Source of the DNA: Brevundimonas sp.
GTDB taxonomy: Bacteria; Pseudomonadota; Alphaproteobacteria; Caulobacterales; Caulobacteraceae
DNA length: 64,000 nt
Assembly: GCF_029946145.1 (NCBI RefSeq)
Contig: NZ_JAQSDY010000029.1
Coordinates: 1 to 64,000 of the forward strand
Direction of reading: 5' to 3'
Shown in pieces: positions 19,701 to 28,049 of the stretch (positions are counted from its first letter, which is position 1; each line of letters starts with the position of its first letter). Under the pieces are notes generated by a model, which searched no databases, was not told the origin of the DNA, and saw nothing but the letters and a program-made list of their open reading frames with translations. The translations under genes were made by a program, and so were the position numbers.

Positions 19701-22700
19701 TGCTCAGACGGCGATTGGCGCTATGACGGATGGGTCGGCTCCAAGGAGGCGCTCAAGGCGCGTCCGCCGGCCCTCTTCCTGCCGACGACCGACAGCCTGC
19801 ATCAATGGATGCACAATCCCGCCTACGGACGTCTCTTCGGAGACGACCCCGGCTATGCCGCCCCGCGCCTGCTGCTGGCGGATGAGATCCACCTCTATAC
19901 CCACATTCACGGATCGCAGGTCGGCTGGTCCTTGCGGCGGCTCGCGGGTCGTGTCGCGGAGAACGCGGGTCCGGGAATGGCCCCCATGGTGAATGTCGGA
20001 ATGAGCGCGACGATCGGCGATCCGGCGGCGGCCTGGGGCCGGCTGATCGGTCAATCATCTGTCGCGGTTATCCGGCCGACTCCAAAGGAGACCGAGACCA
20101 ATCCTCGGGGTCGGGAATATTTCTATTTCATCCAGCCCGAGATCGAGTCGCGAGGAAGCGACATCAGCGGATCTTCGACAACCATCCAGAGCCTTATGTG
20201 TCTGGGGCATGGCGTCAGACGGCGGACGGGGCGCGACGGGGGCTTCCGCTCGCTGGTCTTCTTCGATTCGATCGACAAGATGCGGCGGCTCCATGGAGCC
20301 TATGTCGATGCCGAAGAGGGGCTCGAACTCGCCGCCTATCGGACGGTCGATTATGGCGACGACCCAAGGGGTCAGCCTCAGCGCGAATGCTGTCGAGATC
20401 CCATCGGCTGCGATCGCTTCACCGACGGCGAGTGCTGGTGGTTCGCCGCCACGGATCAGAGACAGCGAGGGGCCCAGGGCAGCTTGCCCCCGGGGCAGCC
20501 TCTCCGGGTGGCGCGCAGTCCAATCTATTCGGGCACGAGCAGCGAAGCCGAGGCCCTCGTCAAAGGCGCGGACGTCGTGTTCGCAACGTCGTCGCTGGAA
20601 GTGGGCTATGACGATCCGGACATCACTCTGGTCTACCAGCACTACGCCCCGCTCAACATGGCGAGCTTCGTTCAGCGCAAGGGCCGAGGGGGGCGAGGCG
20701 CGGATGATCGTCCGACCACCGCCGTGACGCTGTCGCTCTACTCGCCGCGCGATTCCTGGTGGTTCAGGCGACCCCACGAAATGGTGTCGCCCGCCGGATT
20801 CGACGCGCCGCTGAACCCCGACAACACCTTCGTCAAACGAGGACAGGCGCTGACGGCGTTGTTGGATGGTCTGGCGCGATGGGAGCGTCAGAACGGGACG
20901 TCCGCCTTCGGCCCGGGCGGCGGGGTGAGAGCGCCGGCCCTGGCGGACGCGCAACGTCTCGCTCAAAAGGTCCTAGGGGCTGACGTCTGGTCGATCTTCG
21001 ACGCCGAAGACGCCGGAGCGTTCCTCGGATCGGCGCTCGACGCCGCTCCGGGGGGCGACCTCGATCTGCCCAGACTTCGTGAGCGATTGGCCTGGGCCCC
21101 GAACGCGCTGTTCGACAGCATCAACCTTCCCACGGTGAACGTTATCGGGCCCGAGGTGCTGGGCGGCGCGCGTCAGGACGTGAGTCTGGCGCTGGCGACC
21201 GTGGCTCCAGGGAACGCCACGCGACGGTACAATGCCGCGAGCCTCCACTGGCGGACGCCTTGGTCGGGCCCGGGGCCCTGGTTTGCGTCCGATGACTATG
21301 AGGTTGCCGACTACCGGTCCTTGGCGCTTACGACGGACGCCGTGCTTGAGCAGTTGCCGCTCGAAGCCAGGCCGGGCCTCGCGGGCCTCGCGACCAGCCT
21401 CTGTCGGCCGACCCAGGTGCGCCTCGACAAGGTCGGGCGAATGGCCGGCTCCCATTGGACGCCGGAAGCAGGCTATCGGGCAGGCCTGTCGGCGCCTATC
21501 GGGCCGCTGACCGACGGACGCGAGCCCCTCGGCCACGAGAGTCGAGGAAGCCTCCGCGGCTTTGTCCTGATCGATGCAGAGCCGGGGGCCGGCGCAGCCC
21601 TCGAACCCGCGCTGTCGGGAGCGACGGTGGAGCTCTACACCGGAGACGCCCTTGGTCGTCAGGGTGCCGGCCTTCGCGCGGCCCGCGTCTATTGGGGGGC
21701 GGATGTCACCCTCAAGTTCGACGATCGGGAGGTTGAGCCCGTCGCGCTGTCCCAGACCTTCATCCATCCGGGAACGCGTCAACCTCAACTGCATGGCTTC
21801 CAGGTGGAGACCGAGGGGTTGAGGCTCGCATTCGACTCCGCCGCGCTCGATGCGTTCGTGGAGGGTCACGACCTGAAGACCACGGCGGAAGATCGCCTAT
21901 GGTGGCGTCGGCAAGCGGTCCGGTTCGCGGTGGAGTCGCAAGGCCGAAGCGCCGGCCTGAACAGTTACGAAGCCGAGCGGGGCGCCCAGTTGATCGCCGC
22001 CCTGACCGAGACCCCGGAGCTCAAGACCCGCCTTCTCCGCACGACCCGGTTCTGGGCGACCGACCGTCTCGAGGCCTTGTTCGAAGAGGCGCGACTCCAG
22101 ACTTTCGCCCATCACCCGCTGATGACCGCGACCCGGGTCCAGCGGGCGGCTGAAGCCTTCAGCAGCGACGCGATGCGAGCCGTCGTCATCGCGGTTCTCA
22201 GGGACAGCGACGATCCCGAGGCGGGCAAGCGCCATCTGAGAAGCATGGTGCTCCACGGCTTGGCGATCCGGCTGAAACATCTCGTAGCCCATATCGGACA
22301 GGGCGATGATCGCCGCCTGCTCGCCCACGTCCGGCTTCCGGTTCAGTTCGGCGACACGGACGACGTCATCACCGTGTGCGAGGCCGGCGCGCACGGCGAC
22401 GGAACCGTCCGGGCGGTCGCGGACGCGTGGGACCGCGTGCGCGCGCTGTGGAACGAGGGTTTCGCGGCCTTCTGTCCGAACGCGGAGGAGGATGCCGCGG
22501 TCGAACGCTTCTGGACCCTGTCCTCCAGCCATGTGGCGTGGAGGGCGCTGGATCGGCGCGACCCGCGGCGTATGGCCGAGATCGGGGCGGCGATCGGTCG
22601 CTCCGGCTCTCCGCCACCGTCGGCCGTGCTCCGCATCCTCTTCGATATCGAGGCGGTGTCGGCCGAACCCATGGCGCTCTACGATCTCGCCTGCGAGATC

Positions 22701-23024
22701 CGCGCCGTACAGGCGGGACTGAGGGAGCGCCTGGGGCGCAAGCCGCACGATTGGGAGATCGCGGGCGCTTCGGTTCTGGAAGCCCAGTCGGGCGCCGCGC
22801 CCGTTCTCGCGCGCCTCTATGCGGCCTATCAGACGCTTGATGATCTGGGAGACGGCGGATTCAGCGCGGAAGCCCGCCTCGCCGATCAGGTCAATCGGCT
22901 CGCGGCACCTCTGTGCGTCGACGGCTGTCGCGCCTGCGTCCACCAGTCGAGCGACCTGATGAGCGATACCCTCGTGCAAAGCAGCGTCAGTCGGACCGCT
23001 GTGGCGGCGTTCCTGGGAGGCTAG
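16722..23024 (+). CDS. Giant SF1-SF2 double helicase, DpdJ-like C-terminal half
   Basis: This 2100-residue protein contains two helicases. Residues 1-490 form an SF1 (Upf1/Dna2-like) helicase: Walker A GPPGTGKT at 68-75, DEAS at 199-202, GDDRQLPP, RIQGKERDAVILS and NVATTRARSKL. A winged-helix-like linker follows. Residues about 840-1400 form an SF2 helicase: Walker A TGSGKT near 870, DEIHLYTHIHGSQVG near 1052, SATIGDP, TSSLEVGYDDPDI near 1288 and QRKGRGGRG near 1317. Cysteine clusters lie at CPRCGG, ECCRDPIGC and the C-terminal CVDGCRACVHQ, recalling DUF1998-type helicases and DpdJ. The GTG start overlaps the nuclease stop. Its place opposite the dpd operon supports a restriction role. The DpdJ label rests on my reading of motifs and context. 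Confidence 0.65.
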   Translation: MTVRDDILEFLRAPADFSATVRDPDVWAAGLTDFAKPSILKNDDRPLRAAQEAAWMGLAHSRAGLVLGPPGTGKTHLLSWLIAAYALSRQASDLTARTFVSAFTRNAAANVLEGVVKRQATHDPDAPPPLYFGAPPAGGIADGITVLGRGDEAEVFRQIATGRVVVGGTIWSLYRLLSHPDAPGGGGRTAPLFDLVCIDEASQLVLGQGLMALAGMAPGCRVVVAGDDRQLPPIRAARATPQTGRDLGGSLYAFLKSAGVREFKLEETFRLNSPLTEFARDQFYDKTYVSAAPDQRLSLAANWSDGLDAIARAALDPEFPIVVLLHDGPSASISNPFEAALAARLAEALSERVVDAAGDVLTPQTFWTDSLAVVSPHRAQNAAIRAALPPRLKPAAFVETVDRIQGKERDAVILSYCVADAEFALAEGEFIFSSERLNVATTRARSKLIVLISRRLVDVAPADQEIVDKVEILRRFVFDCTSQGRVSADGPNGRTINIEILTKGFEGGEATLDVTITETPIESGLAFTDDLERVLAGIRDVSTRGGFGSAMLSKVRKALALPHEPFDEARRLHLLGWISLQHRPGKFGPFWTARPFEAPRRVYPVDEPEVRNRLPNIVRDARSGKYAFYDQVRDRFGWMSPGGQDELLPLLHRLEAEGVLHLRPVNDSLTVEMAGVAASVEMETPAPAPVLLDDDFVLLNALESFEAHRINFGVFDGWTSVVELADRANLTLEGATEALSRLEQNGHLMLIEGNRIRSRMAQLARELRHVKQRFRSDDAARRPYLTRNVKVELRNRDKPTRDLPLGDVFEAASAGRDPALQQALVGLQQTLERMWGPTAALAGFQSRGLSMILDAWQAKGHTNLAIAADTGSGKTEAAVLPIIAAALADHLTGVKGVRAILAYPRIRLAANQAQRLAEYLAACAEMPGLPLLTLGLQVGAVPQSFDNLHPERNSDWKPAGPDSFVFPFFNCPRCGGILTLRVAQGVEGADALVCSDGDWRYDGWVGSKEALKARPPALFLPTTDSLHQWMHNPAYGRLFGDDPGYAAPRLLLADEIHLYTHIHGSQVGWSLRRLAGRVAENAGPGMAPMVNVGMSATIGDPAAAWGRLIGQSSVAVIRPTPKETETNPRGREYFYFIQPEIESRGSDISGSSTTIQSLMCLGHGVRRRTGRDGGFRSLVFFDSIDKMRRLHGAYVDAEEGLELAAYRTVDYGDDPRGQPQRECCRDPIGCDRFTDGECWWFAATDQRQRGAQGSLPPGQPLRVARSPIYSGTSSEAEALVKGADVVFATSSLEVGYDDPDITLVYQHYAPLNMASFVQRKGRGGRGADDRPTTAVTLSLYSPRDSWWFRRPHEMVSPAGFDAPLNPDNTFVKRGQALTALLDGLARWERQNGTSAFGPGGGVRAPALADAQRLAQKVLGADVWSIFDAEDAGAFLGSALDAAPGGDLDLPRLRERLAWAPNALFDSINLPTVNVIGPEVLGGARQDVSLALATVAPGNATRRYNAASLHWRTPWSGPGPWFASDDYEVADYRSLALTTDAVLEQLPLEARPGLAGLATSLCRPTQVRLDKVGRMAGSHWTPEAGYRAGLSAPIGPLTDGREPLGHESRGSLRGFVLIDAEPGAGAALEPALSGATVELYTGDALGRQGAGLRAARVYWGADVTLKFDDREVEPVALSQTFIHPGTRQPQLHGFQVETEGLRLAFDSAALDAFVEGHDLKTTAEDRLWWRRQAVRFAVESQGRSAGLNSYEAERGAQLIAALTETPELKTRLLRTTRFWATDRLEALFEEARLQTFAHHPLMTATRVQRAAEAFSSDAMRAVVIAVLRDSDDPEAGKRHLRSMVLHGLAIRLKHLVAHIGQGDDRRLLAHVRLPVQFGDTDDVITVCEAGAHGDGTVRAVADAWDRVRALWNEGFAAFCPNAEEDAAVERFWTLSSSHVAWRALDRRDPRRMAEIGAAIGRSGSPPPSAVLRILFDIEAVSAEPMALYDLACEIRAVQAGLRERLGRKPHDWEIAGASVLEAQSGAAPVLARLYAAYQTLDDLGDGGFSAEARLADQVNRLAAPLCVDGCRACVHQSSDLMSDTLVQSSVSRTAVAAFLGG

Positions 23025-23120
23025 CTAGAGCAATCGGTCACTGAGTTGAATCAAATGTGATGTCGCTTGGGATTCCCATCGGCACCGAACCATGAGTCCA
23101 TCAGGTCGTCACAGGAGGCG

Positions 23121-23549
23121 ATGATGGGCAAGGCACGTTCGGACGATCTTCGGGAGCGGGTGGTGGCGGCTGTTGCGGCGGGGATGTCGCGACGGCAGGC
23201 GGCGGCGCGTTTCCAGGTGGGGGTCTCCTCGGCGATCCGCTGGGTGACGCTGAAGGCGGAGACGGGTGGCATCGGCCAGCGGCCTCGGGGCGGCAAGCCG
23301 AGATCGCCGTTGACGCCGCACACGGACTGGCTGGTGGCGCTGATCGTTGCGGAGAACGACCTGACGCTGGCGCAGATCGGGCGGCGGCTGCTGGACGAGC
23401 GAGGTGTTCGGACCAACGAGGCCTCGATCCGGCGGTTCTTCAAACGCAACCGGATCACCGTCAAAAAAAACACTGCACGCCGGCGAGCAGACGCGGCCAG
23501 ACGTGGCCGAGGCCCGCGCTTTGTGGAAGGCCAACCAACCCCATCTTGA
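23121..23549 (+). CDS. IS630 transposase, N-terminal frame (OrfA)
   Basis: The N-terminal part (about 115 relevant residues) has the helix-turn-helix DNA-binding half of an IS630 transposase: [31 protein letters not shown], and the second [29 protein letters not shown] (23113-23118) precedes ATG at 23121 and ATG at 23124; the second has the better spacing. The frame runs to an A8 tract at 23463-23470, where the reading must shift to join the catalytic frame. Beyond the tract the residues are arginine-rich and meaningless. Confidence 0.8.
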   Translation: MMGKARSDDLRERVVAAVAAGMSRRQAAARFQVGVSSAIRWVTLKAETGGIGQRPRGGKPRSPLTPHTDWLVALIVAENDLTLAQIGRRLLDERGVRTNEASIRRFFKRNRITVKKNTARRRADAARRGRGPRFVEGQPTPS

Positions 23550-24069
23550 TCCGAAGCGGCTGGTCTTCATCGATGAGACGGGGGCCAACACCAAGATGGT
23601 CCGGACCTACGCCCGCGCTCCCAGAGGTCAGCGCGCCCTGGCCCGCCAGCCGTTCGGTCACTGGAAGACGACCACCTTCACCGCCGCCCTGCGTCACGAT
23701 GGCCTGACAGCGCCCTTCCTGCTCGACGGGCCGATGAATCGGGAGGCCTTCCTCGTCTACATCGACAAGGTGCTCGGCCCGACGCTCAAGCCCGGCGACA
23801 TCGTCGTCATGGACAACCTGCCGGCCCACAAGGGCGATGAGGTCCGGCGCAGGATCGAGGCCTGGCAGGCCAGACGAATGCTGCTGCCGCCCTACTCGCC
23901 CGACCTCAACCCCATCGAGTTGGCCTTCTCCAAGTTCAAGACCCTCCTGCGAAGCGCAGGCGAGCGAACCGTGGACGCCCTATGGGACCGGATCGCTGAG
24001 GTCATCAAAGCCTTCACGCCAAGCGAATGCGCCAACTACTTCCGCCACGACGGCTACGCACCAACTTGA
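23404..24069 (+). CDS. IS630 transposase, C-terminal DDE frame (OrfB)
   Basis: This frame carries the catalytic DDE domain: first Asp in VFIDETGAN, second in [11 protein letters not shown], and Glu in [17 protein letters not shown]. It is continuous with OrfA only after a +1 (or -2) shift at the A8 tract, which could arise by transcriptional slippage or programmed frameshifting. Without that shift the transposase is dead. The useful reading begins near 23470; the open frame back to 23404 is overlap with OrfA. Confidence 0.8.
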   Translation: MFGPTRPRSGGSSNATGSPSKKTLHAGEQTRPDVAEARALWKANQPHLDPKRLVFIDETGANTKMVRTYARAPRGQRALARQPFGHWKTTTFTAALRHDGLTAPFLLDGPMNREAFLVYIDKVLGPTLKPGDIVVMDNLPAHKGDEVRRRIEAWQARRMLLPPYSPDLNPIELAFSKFKTLLRSAGERTVDALWDRIAEVIKAFTPSECANYFRHDGYAPT

Positions 24070-24081
24070 GCGACGAATGGT

Positions 24082-24780
24082 CTAGGCGGGCAGAACGTCG
24101 AACCGGTCCAGGGCGTCGTTGGCCCTTAGCCATTCCCAGACTTCCGCCGTGATCAACGCCAAGGTCGCGCGATGTTCCGCCAGGGCGTTCAGGAATTCCC
24201 CCACGTCGCCGGCGCCGATCGCCGCCGTTCGTTCTTCCTGAAGTGCGTCATATTCAAGCTTCTGGCGCCGGATCAGGGTCGGGAGGTCCGTCGTCGCCAC
24301 CTGATCCTGGGGAAGGATCGCCTTCTGGCCGAAGGCGGTGAGCCGGGCACCCAGATCCGAGGTCGCCGCGATGCCGCCCAGCAGTTGGCCGTAGGTGATC
24401 AAGGGATGGTAGCGGTCCTGCGCCACCATCCTGATCCTCGACCTCACGGACCGATCCAGCCCCGCGACCGCGGGCAGGAATTCTCGTTCGTAGGCCCAGA
24501 GGGACTCTCGCAGCGCCGTTTCATCCTGGGCTTCGGACAGGCTCTCTCCCACATCGGTGGCGGTGCGCCGGGCGGTGTCCACGACGTGTTGGGCGTCGCC
24601 CTGGCCGACGAAGCCGATAAAGTCCGCCACCTCGAGAAGCGCTTCCAGCCGCGCGGTCTGTTGACCGGAGGTTTTCAGCTTCTCGCTGGCCTGATTGAGG
24701 CTGTCGCCGAGGCGCCTGCGGGCGACCGCGTCGGGCAGCACATCCAGCAGGGTCTCGAGGTCCGCCAGGCGATCGCTCAT
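24082..24780 (-). CDS. Uncharacterised last gene of the dpd operon
   Basis: This 232-residue, mostly helical protein has no motif I recognise. It contains heptad-like helices (LADLETLLDVLPDAVARRR, then a charged stretch near RQKLEYDALQEERTAA) that could form a coiled coil, and no membrane segment. It starts with an ATGA overlap with the DpdH stop, so it is translationally coupled and probably works with DpdH. In the Salmonella cluster a small unknown gene, dpdI, occupies a comparable place, and this may be its counterpart, but I cannot show homology. Its TAG stop includes the TA used as the IS630 target, and the stop would have been the same before insertion. Confidence 0.55.
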   Translation of the reverse strand: MSDRLADLETLLDVLPDAVARRRLGDSLNQASEKLKTSGQQTARLEALLEVADFIGFVGQGDAQHVVDTARRTATDVGESLSEAQDETALRESLWAYEREFLPAVAGLDRSVRSRIRMVAQDRYHPLITYGQLLGGIAATSDLGARLTAFGQKAILPQDQVATTDLPTLIRRQKLEYDALQEERTAAIGAGDVGEFLNALAEHRATLALITAEVWEWLRANDALDRFDVLPA

Positions 24781-27700
24781 TCCTCCACTCCTCGACCGGC
24801 GGTCGCCGCCGCAGCGATAGCGTGCCCGGTCTTCTGGATTTCCGTCAAGGACGCCGCCCCCGCGGCATCCCGGACGCAGGCGGCGGCGTGTTCGTGGAAC
24901 AGGTCCACGAGTCGTTCTCCGTCCTGGCACAGGGTGTTGACGTCATCCAACGCCCGCGCCGGGGTGCGCGCCAGCCAACCGAGCCGCTTTGACAAGGCGG
25001 CCGGCACGACGGCCTCGGCGTCTTCCATATCGAGAAGCCAGTCCTCCATCGGTTCAAGCACCTCGGCGTCCAGTCGCCCTGCGCTCTTCAGTCGGTCGAA
25101 CGTCGCCTTGAACGCCGAGATGCGCTCCGTCCCGACGGCGGGCAGAAGGATGGAGACGGGCGATATCGCCGCATCCAGGCGTTTGAGATGGTCCGCGATG
25201 GATCGCCCTCGGAGAAGCTCCATCAGATTGGCTCCCCTGTTCTTCAACTGAGCCAGTTCGGTTCTGTCGATCTGGCCGCCTTTTTCTTTCCAGATCCCGA
25301 GCAGCTCGATCGTCTTGCCGAACTCGTCGGGCATGCTGCAGTCGCCCTGCGGCGGGGCGTCGGCCGATCCGGTGGAGACGAGGCGCGCCAGGGCGGGCGC
25401 TACGTCGCTGACGTCCGTCAAACCGTGGGTGGGGATTCCGTCGCCCGTCGCGAGAGGCAGGGCGATCAGCGCGCGCAGTTCGGCGCGCAATCGGGTGTGG
25501 AATTTGTCCGTGGCGGTCAGCCATTCCTGCCAAGGGAGGCATCGCGCCCGAAGGTCGCTGGTCGGATCCTGCTCGTCGCTGAGGATGTCGCGGAGTTGCT
25601 CCCAGAGCGGCGCCTCGGGCGACACCGACCCTCGAAGCCAGCCGCGAAGAAGCAGGATCTGGGCGATCGACCCGGCGGGCCGCCAGAGTTCGCCATCCGC
25701 CGTGGTCGGCACGCGTCTTGTGATGAAGGCGGCTGCGATCTGCTCGAGCCGGCCCATGAAGGCGGCCAGGTTTCGGCGATGGAAGTCCGCATCGCCCGCA
25801 GAGAGCGTCTTGTCCCACCCGAGTGCGAGATAGGCCTCCAGGCCGTCCAGAGCCCAAGCCTCGCGGGGAAGGATCAGGTAGTCTCGCGCGCCGGAGGTCG
25901 TGCCTTCGAGCTTCACCCGTTCCGCGGTGACGAGCCTCGCGAAAAGCGCCGGGGGCAGATTGATCCGCCTGGAATCCAGCCGAGACACGATCTCGTAAAG
26001 CAGGGTGTTCCAGCGGCTCGCGGTTTCGATCCGCTCGCTCGCCGCCCAGGCGCGGGCGCTGTCGCGCAGGATGTCGAACTCAGACGCCTTGACCGAGGCG
26101 CGTTTCGGCTTGGGGATGGAGACGGTCGGGCGAACCGGGCGAGCCAACAGCGATGTCGCGGGACCTTGCTCGGGCGCGTCGGCCACCTCCAGCGGAACGT
26201 CCGCGACCGGTTCGATGGCGGGGGCGGCGTCTTCCGCCGGCGCCGCGCCGGCGACATCTTGGCCCAGCCAGGGAAGCCGGAGCGCGTCGAAAAGACTCTT
26301 CGGCGCGGTGGCGAAAGCCAGTTCGCCGTCCCGTTCGGTGGTGTCGGCGCGGTCGGGGTCCGCCCAATAGGCCAACAGTCGCCGCATCCGGGCTTGTTCG
26401 ACCGGATCTTCGATCTTGTTGGAGACGATCTGGTTGAGCCGGCGCGACAAGGCTCGGTCCGACCGGCGGTCCTCCTTGAAGGCGGTCGGCTCTATGTGCC
26501 GTGGCGGAAACCGGCCTTCCGCCAGGGCGTCGGGCTGGGAGAGGGAGGGATTGAGGATCGCCTGCAGCATGCCGCGCGGCGTCTTCCAGGTCTGTCCCCC
26601 GTCATTCTCCTTCAAGGCCTCGAACATGTTGTCGATGGCCGTGGGCGTCAGCGGGAACAACCCGATATCGCCTTCCTGACCGAAGGTGGCGAAACAGCTG
26701 TCCCGATGCGGGCAAGGATCGCAGCGATTGGGCGGCGCCAAGCTGTCGTCGTTGGCGAACTCACGTCTCCAGCCGTTGAGCCGCACCTCGCCCGCCCGTA
26801 CGGCGGACAGGTAGCGGGCGAGAAACTGGCGGCGTCCCCGGGGGTCCCGCAGGGTCGCGACGTCCTGCAAGCCGCCATCGGCCTCGCCGAGCCGGATTTC
26901 GTGGGTGATCCGCTGCTTGAAGTTCGGCTGAAGCTTGTCGTAGTAGGCTGGCGTCACCCCCACGACGGAGATCAGCGGGCAGACGTCCACCTCGTCTTCA
27001 TCGCCCCTGGCGTCGGCGTTGAAGGTCAGGACGTCGATCAGGCTGTCGTCCAGACCTTCCCAGGACGTGATGTCTTCCAGGAGCAGAACAAGCCTCTGGC
27101 CGCGTTGCGCGAGCGCCTGGCGAACGCTCCGAAAAAGGGTTTTCAGACCCTCCGCCGAAACGCCCAGCACATTCTGGATCGCGTCGTTCTTGCGCCGGTT
27201 GAGAACCTTCAGAAAGGCGATGCTCGTCCGAAGCCGGCCCTGCGCCTCAATGTCGGCCGCCAGTTCGTCGGCGAGCCAGCCCTCGGCGCGGTAGGCCGCG
27301 ATCGTCTCGCCTTCCCGGACCAGACGTCGGGCGAGTTCCTCGGCCTTGCCCGAGACGCCGCTGTTGTAGATGACGCCCAACAGGTCCGCGAGCGCCTCGA
27401 TGTCGAACAGGTCGAAAGTCGCCGACGCCGAGTTCCGCTCGCCCTTGGCTCCCTCCAGGAGGCCGAGGATGCGGGCGGGGCTGGCCCATCGGCCCTTGAT
27501 CCTGGCGTGGCCGAGGATCTCGGCGGGGGCGAAGTCCTGGCACCATTGTTCGTCGTCGAGGGGAGGATCGTAGTGGCCCACCTCGAGGGTGTTGGCGAGC
27601 GTGCTCAGGAAGATGTTCGCCCGGCCTTGGGACGAGGCCTTCTGACGCTTGCCCAAGGTGTCGAACAGCGGGGCGAACTCTTCCGGGAGCCGCGCCTTCA

Positions 27701-28049
27701 ACTGCGTCAGCGCGCCTTCCAGACTCCCGTCCGCGCGCCGGAGAAGAAGTTTGACGTCCTCGCCCCGGGGCCAGTTGATCGACAACCATCGGATGATGTG
27801 TGACTTGCCCGATCCGGGCTCGCCCTGCACCACGCAAAAGGCGTGGGTGCGGTTGGCGTCGGACAGCGACATCAGAACGGAACGCTCATCCAGAGCGGCG
27901 AACTCGCCGGCGTCTCTGCCCGCCACATCGAACCCCTCGATGGGCGTATGGGTCGCCAGGAAGATGGCGTCATCGCCTTCAAGCGCCTCGGTGACGAAGA
28001 TCGCCTTGGCGTCCTCGGCCTGCCAACAGGCGTCCATGGCCAAACTCAT
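24777..28049 (-). CDS. dpdH: DpdH-like P-loop ATPase
   Basis: This 1090-residue protein has Walker A GEPGSGKS at residues 76-83 and a Walker B-like strand RLVLLLEDITSW near 325, giving an AAA/STAND-type ATPase module at the N-terminus. A small cysteine cluster, CDPCPHRDSC, lies near residue 450. The C-terminal half is helical and unassigned. Size, ATPase placement and position after DpdG match DpdH of 7-deazaguanine DNA-modification clusters. It is expected to act in the restriction arm. The start overlaps the DpdG stop by one base (TGATG) and the stop overlaps the next start (ATGA), so the genes are tightly coupled. Confidence 0.75.
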   Translation of the reverse strand: MSLAMDACWQAEDAKAIFVTEALEGDDAIFLATHTPIEGFDVAGRDAGEFAALDERSVLMSLSDANRTHAFCVVQGEPGSGKSHIIRWLSINWPRGEDVKLLLRRADGSLEGALTQLKARLPEEFAPLFDTLGKRQKASSQGRANIFLSTLANTLEVGHYDPPLDDEQWCQDFAPAEILGHARIKGRWASPARILGLLEGAKGERNSASATFDLFDIEALADLLGVIYNSGVSGKAEELARRLVREGETIAAYRAEGWLADELAADIEAQGRLRTSIAFLKVLNRRKNDAIQNVLGVSAEGLKTLFRSVRQALAQRGQRLVLLLEDITSWEGLDDSLIDVLTFNADARGDEDEVDVCPLISVVGVTPAYYDKLQPNFKQRITHEIRLGEADGGLQDVATLRDPRGRRQFLARYLSAVRAGEVRLNGWRREFANDDSLAPPNRCDPCPHRDSCFATFGQEGDIGLFPLTPTAIDNMFEALKENDGGQTWKTPRGMLQAILNPSLSQPDALAEGRFPPRHIEPTAFKEDRRSDRALSRRLNQIVSNKIEDPVEQARMRRLLAYWADPDRADTTERDGELAFATAPKSLFDALRLPWLGQDVAGAAPAEDAAPAIEPVADVPLEVADAPEQGPATSLLARPVRPTVSIPKPKRASVKASEFDILRDSARAWAASERIETASRWNTLLYEIVSRLDSRRINLPPALFARLVTAERVKLEGTTSGARDYLILPREAWALDGLEAYLALGWDKTLSAGDADFHRRNLAAFMGRLEQIAAAFITRRVPTTADGELWRPAGSIAQILLLRGWLRGSVSPEAPLWEQLRDILSDEQDPTSDLRARCLPWQEWLTATDKFHTRLRAELRALIALPLATGDGIPTHGLTDVSDVAPALARLVSTGSADAPPQGDCSMPDEFGKTIELLGIWKEKGGQIDRTELAQLKNRGANLMELLRGRSIADHLKRLDAAISPVSILLPAVGTERISAFKATFDRLKSAGRLDAEVLEPMEDWLLDMEDAEAVVPAALSKRLGWLARTPARALDDVNTLCQDGERLVDLFHEHAAACVRDAAGAASLTEIQKTGHAIAAAATAGRGVEE

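Larger units (their letters stand above)
23026..24084 (+). mobile_element. IS630-family insertion sequence
   Basis: The element is about 1055 bases between two TA dinucleotides (23026-23027 and 24083-24084), the TA target duplication of IS630. The ends are imperfect inverted repeats: TAGAGCAATCGG on the left and TAGACCATTCG on the complement of the right, with GAGTTG and AAGTTG matching further in. It carries a transposase in two overlapping frames. It sits exactly between the stop codons of the giant helicase and the last dpd gene. Confidence 0.85.

Noticed and set aside
16722..23024. DISARM or BREX helicase
   Set aside because: The DUF1998-like cysteines recall DrmA/DrmB, but there is no DISARM methyltransferase or PglX/PglZ gene, and the neighbours are dpd genes.
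25188..27803. 871-codon open frame on the plus strand
   Set aside because: It is antisense to the DpdH-like ATPase, has biased composition and has no motif.
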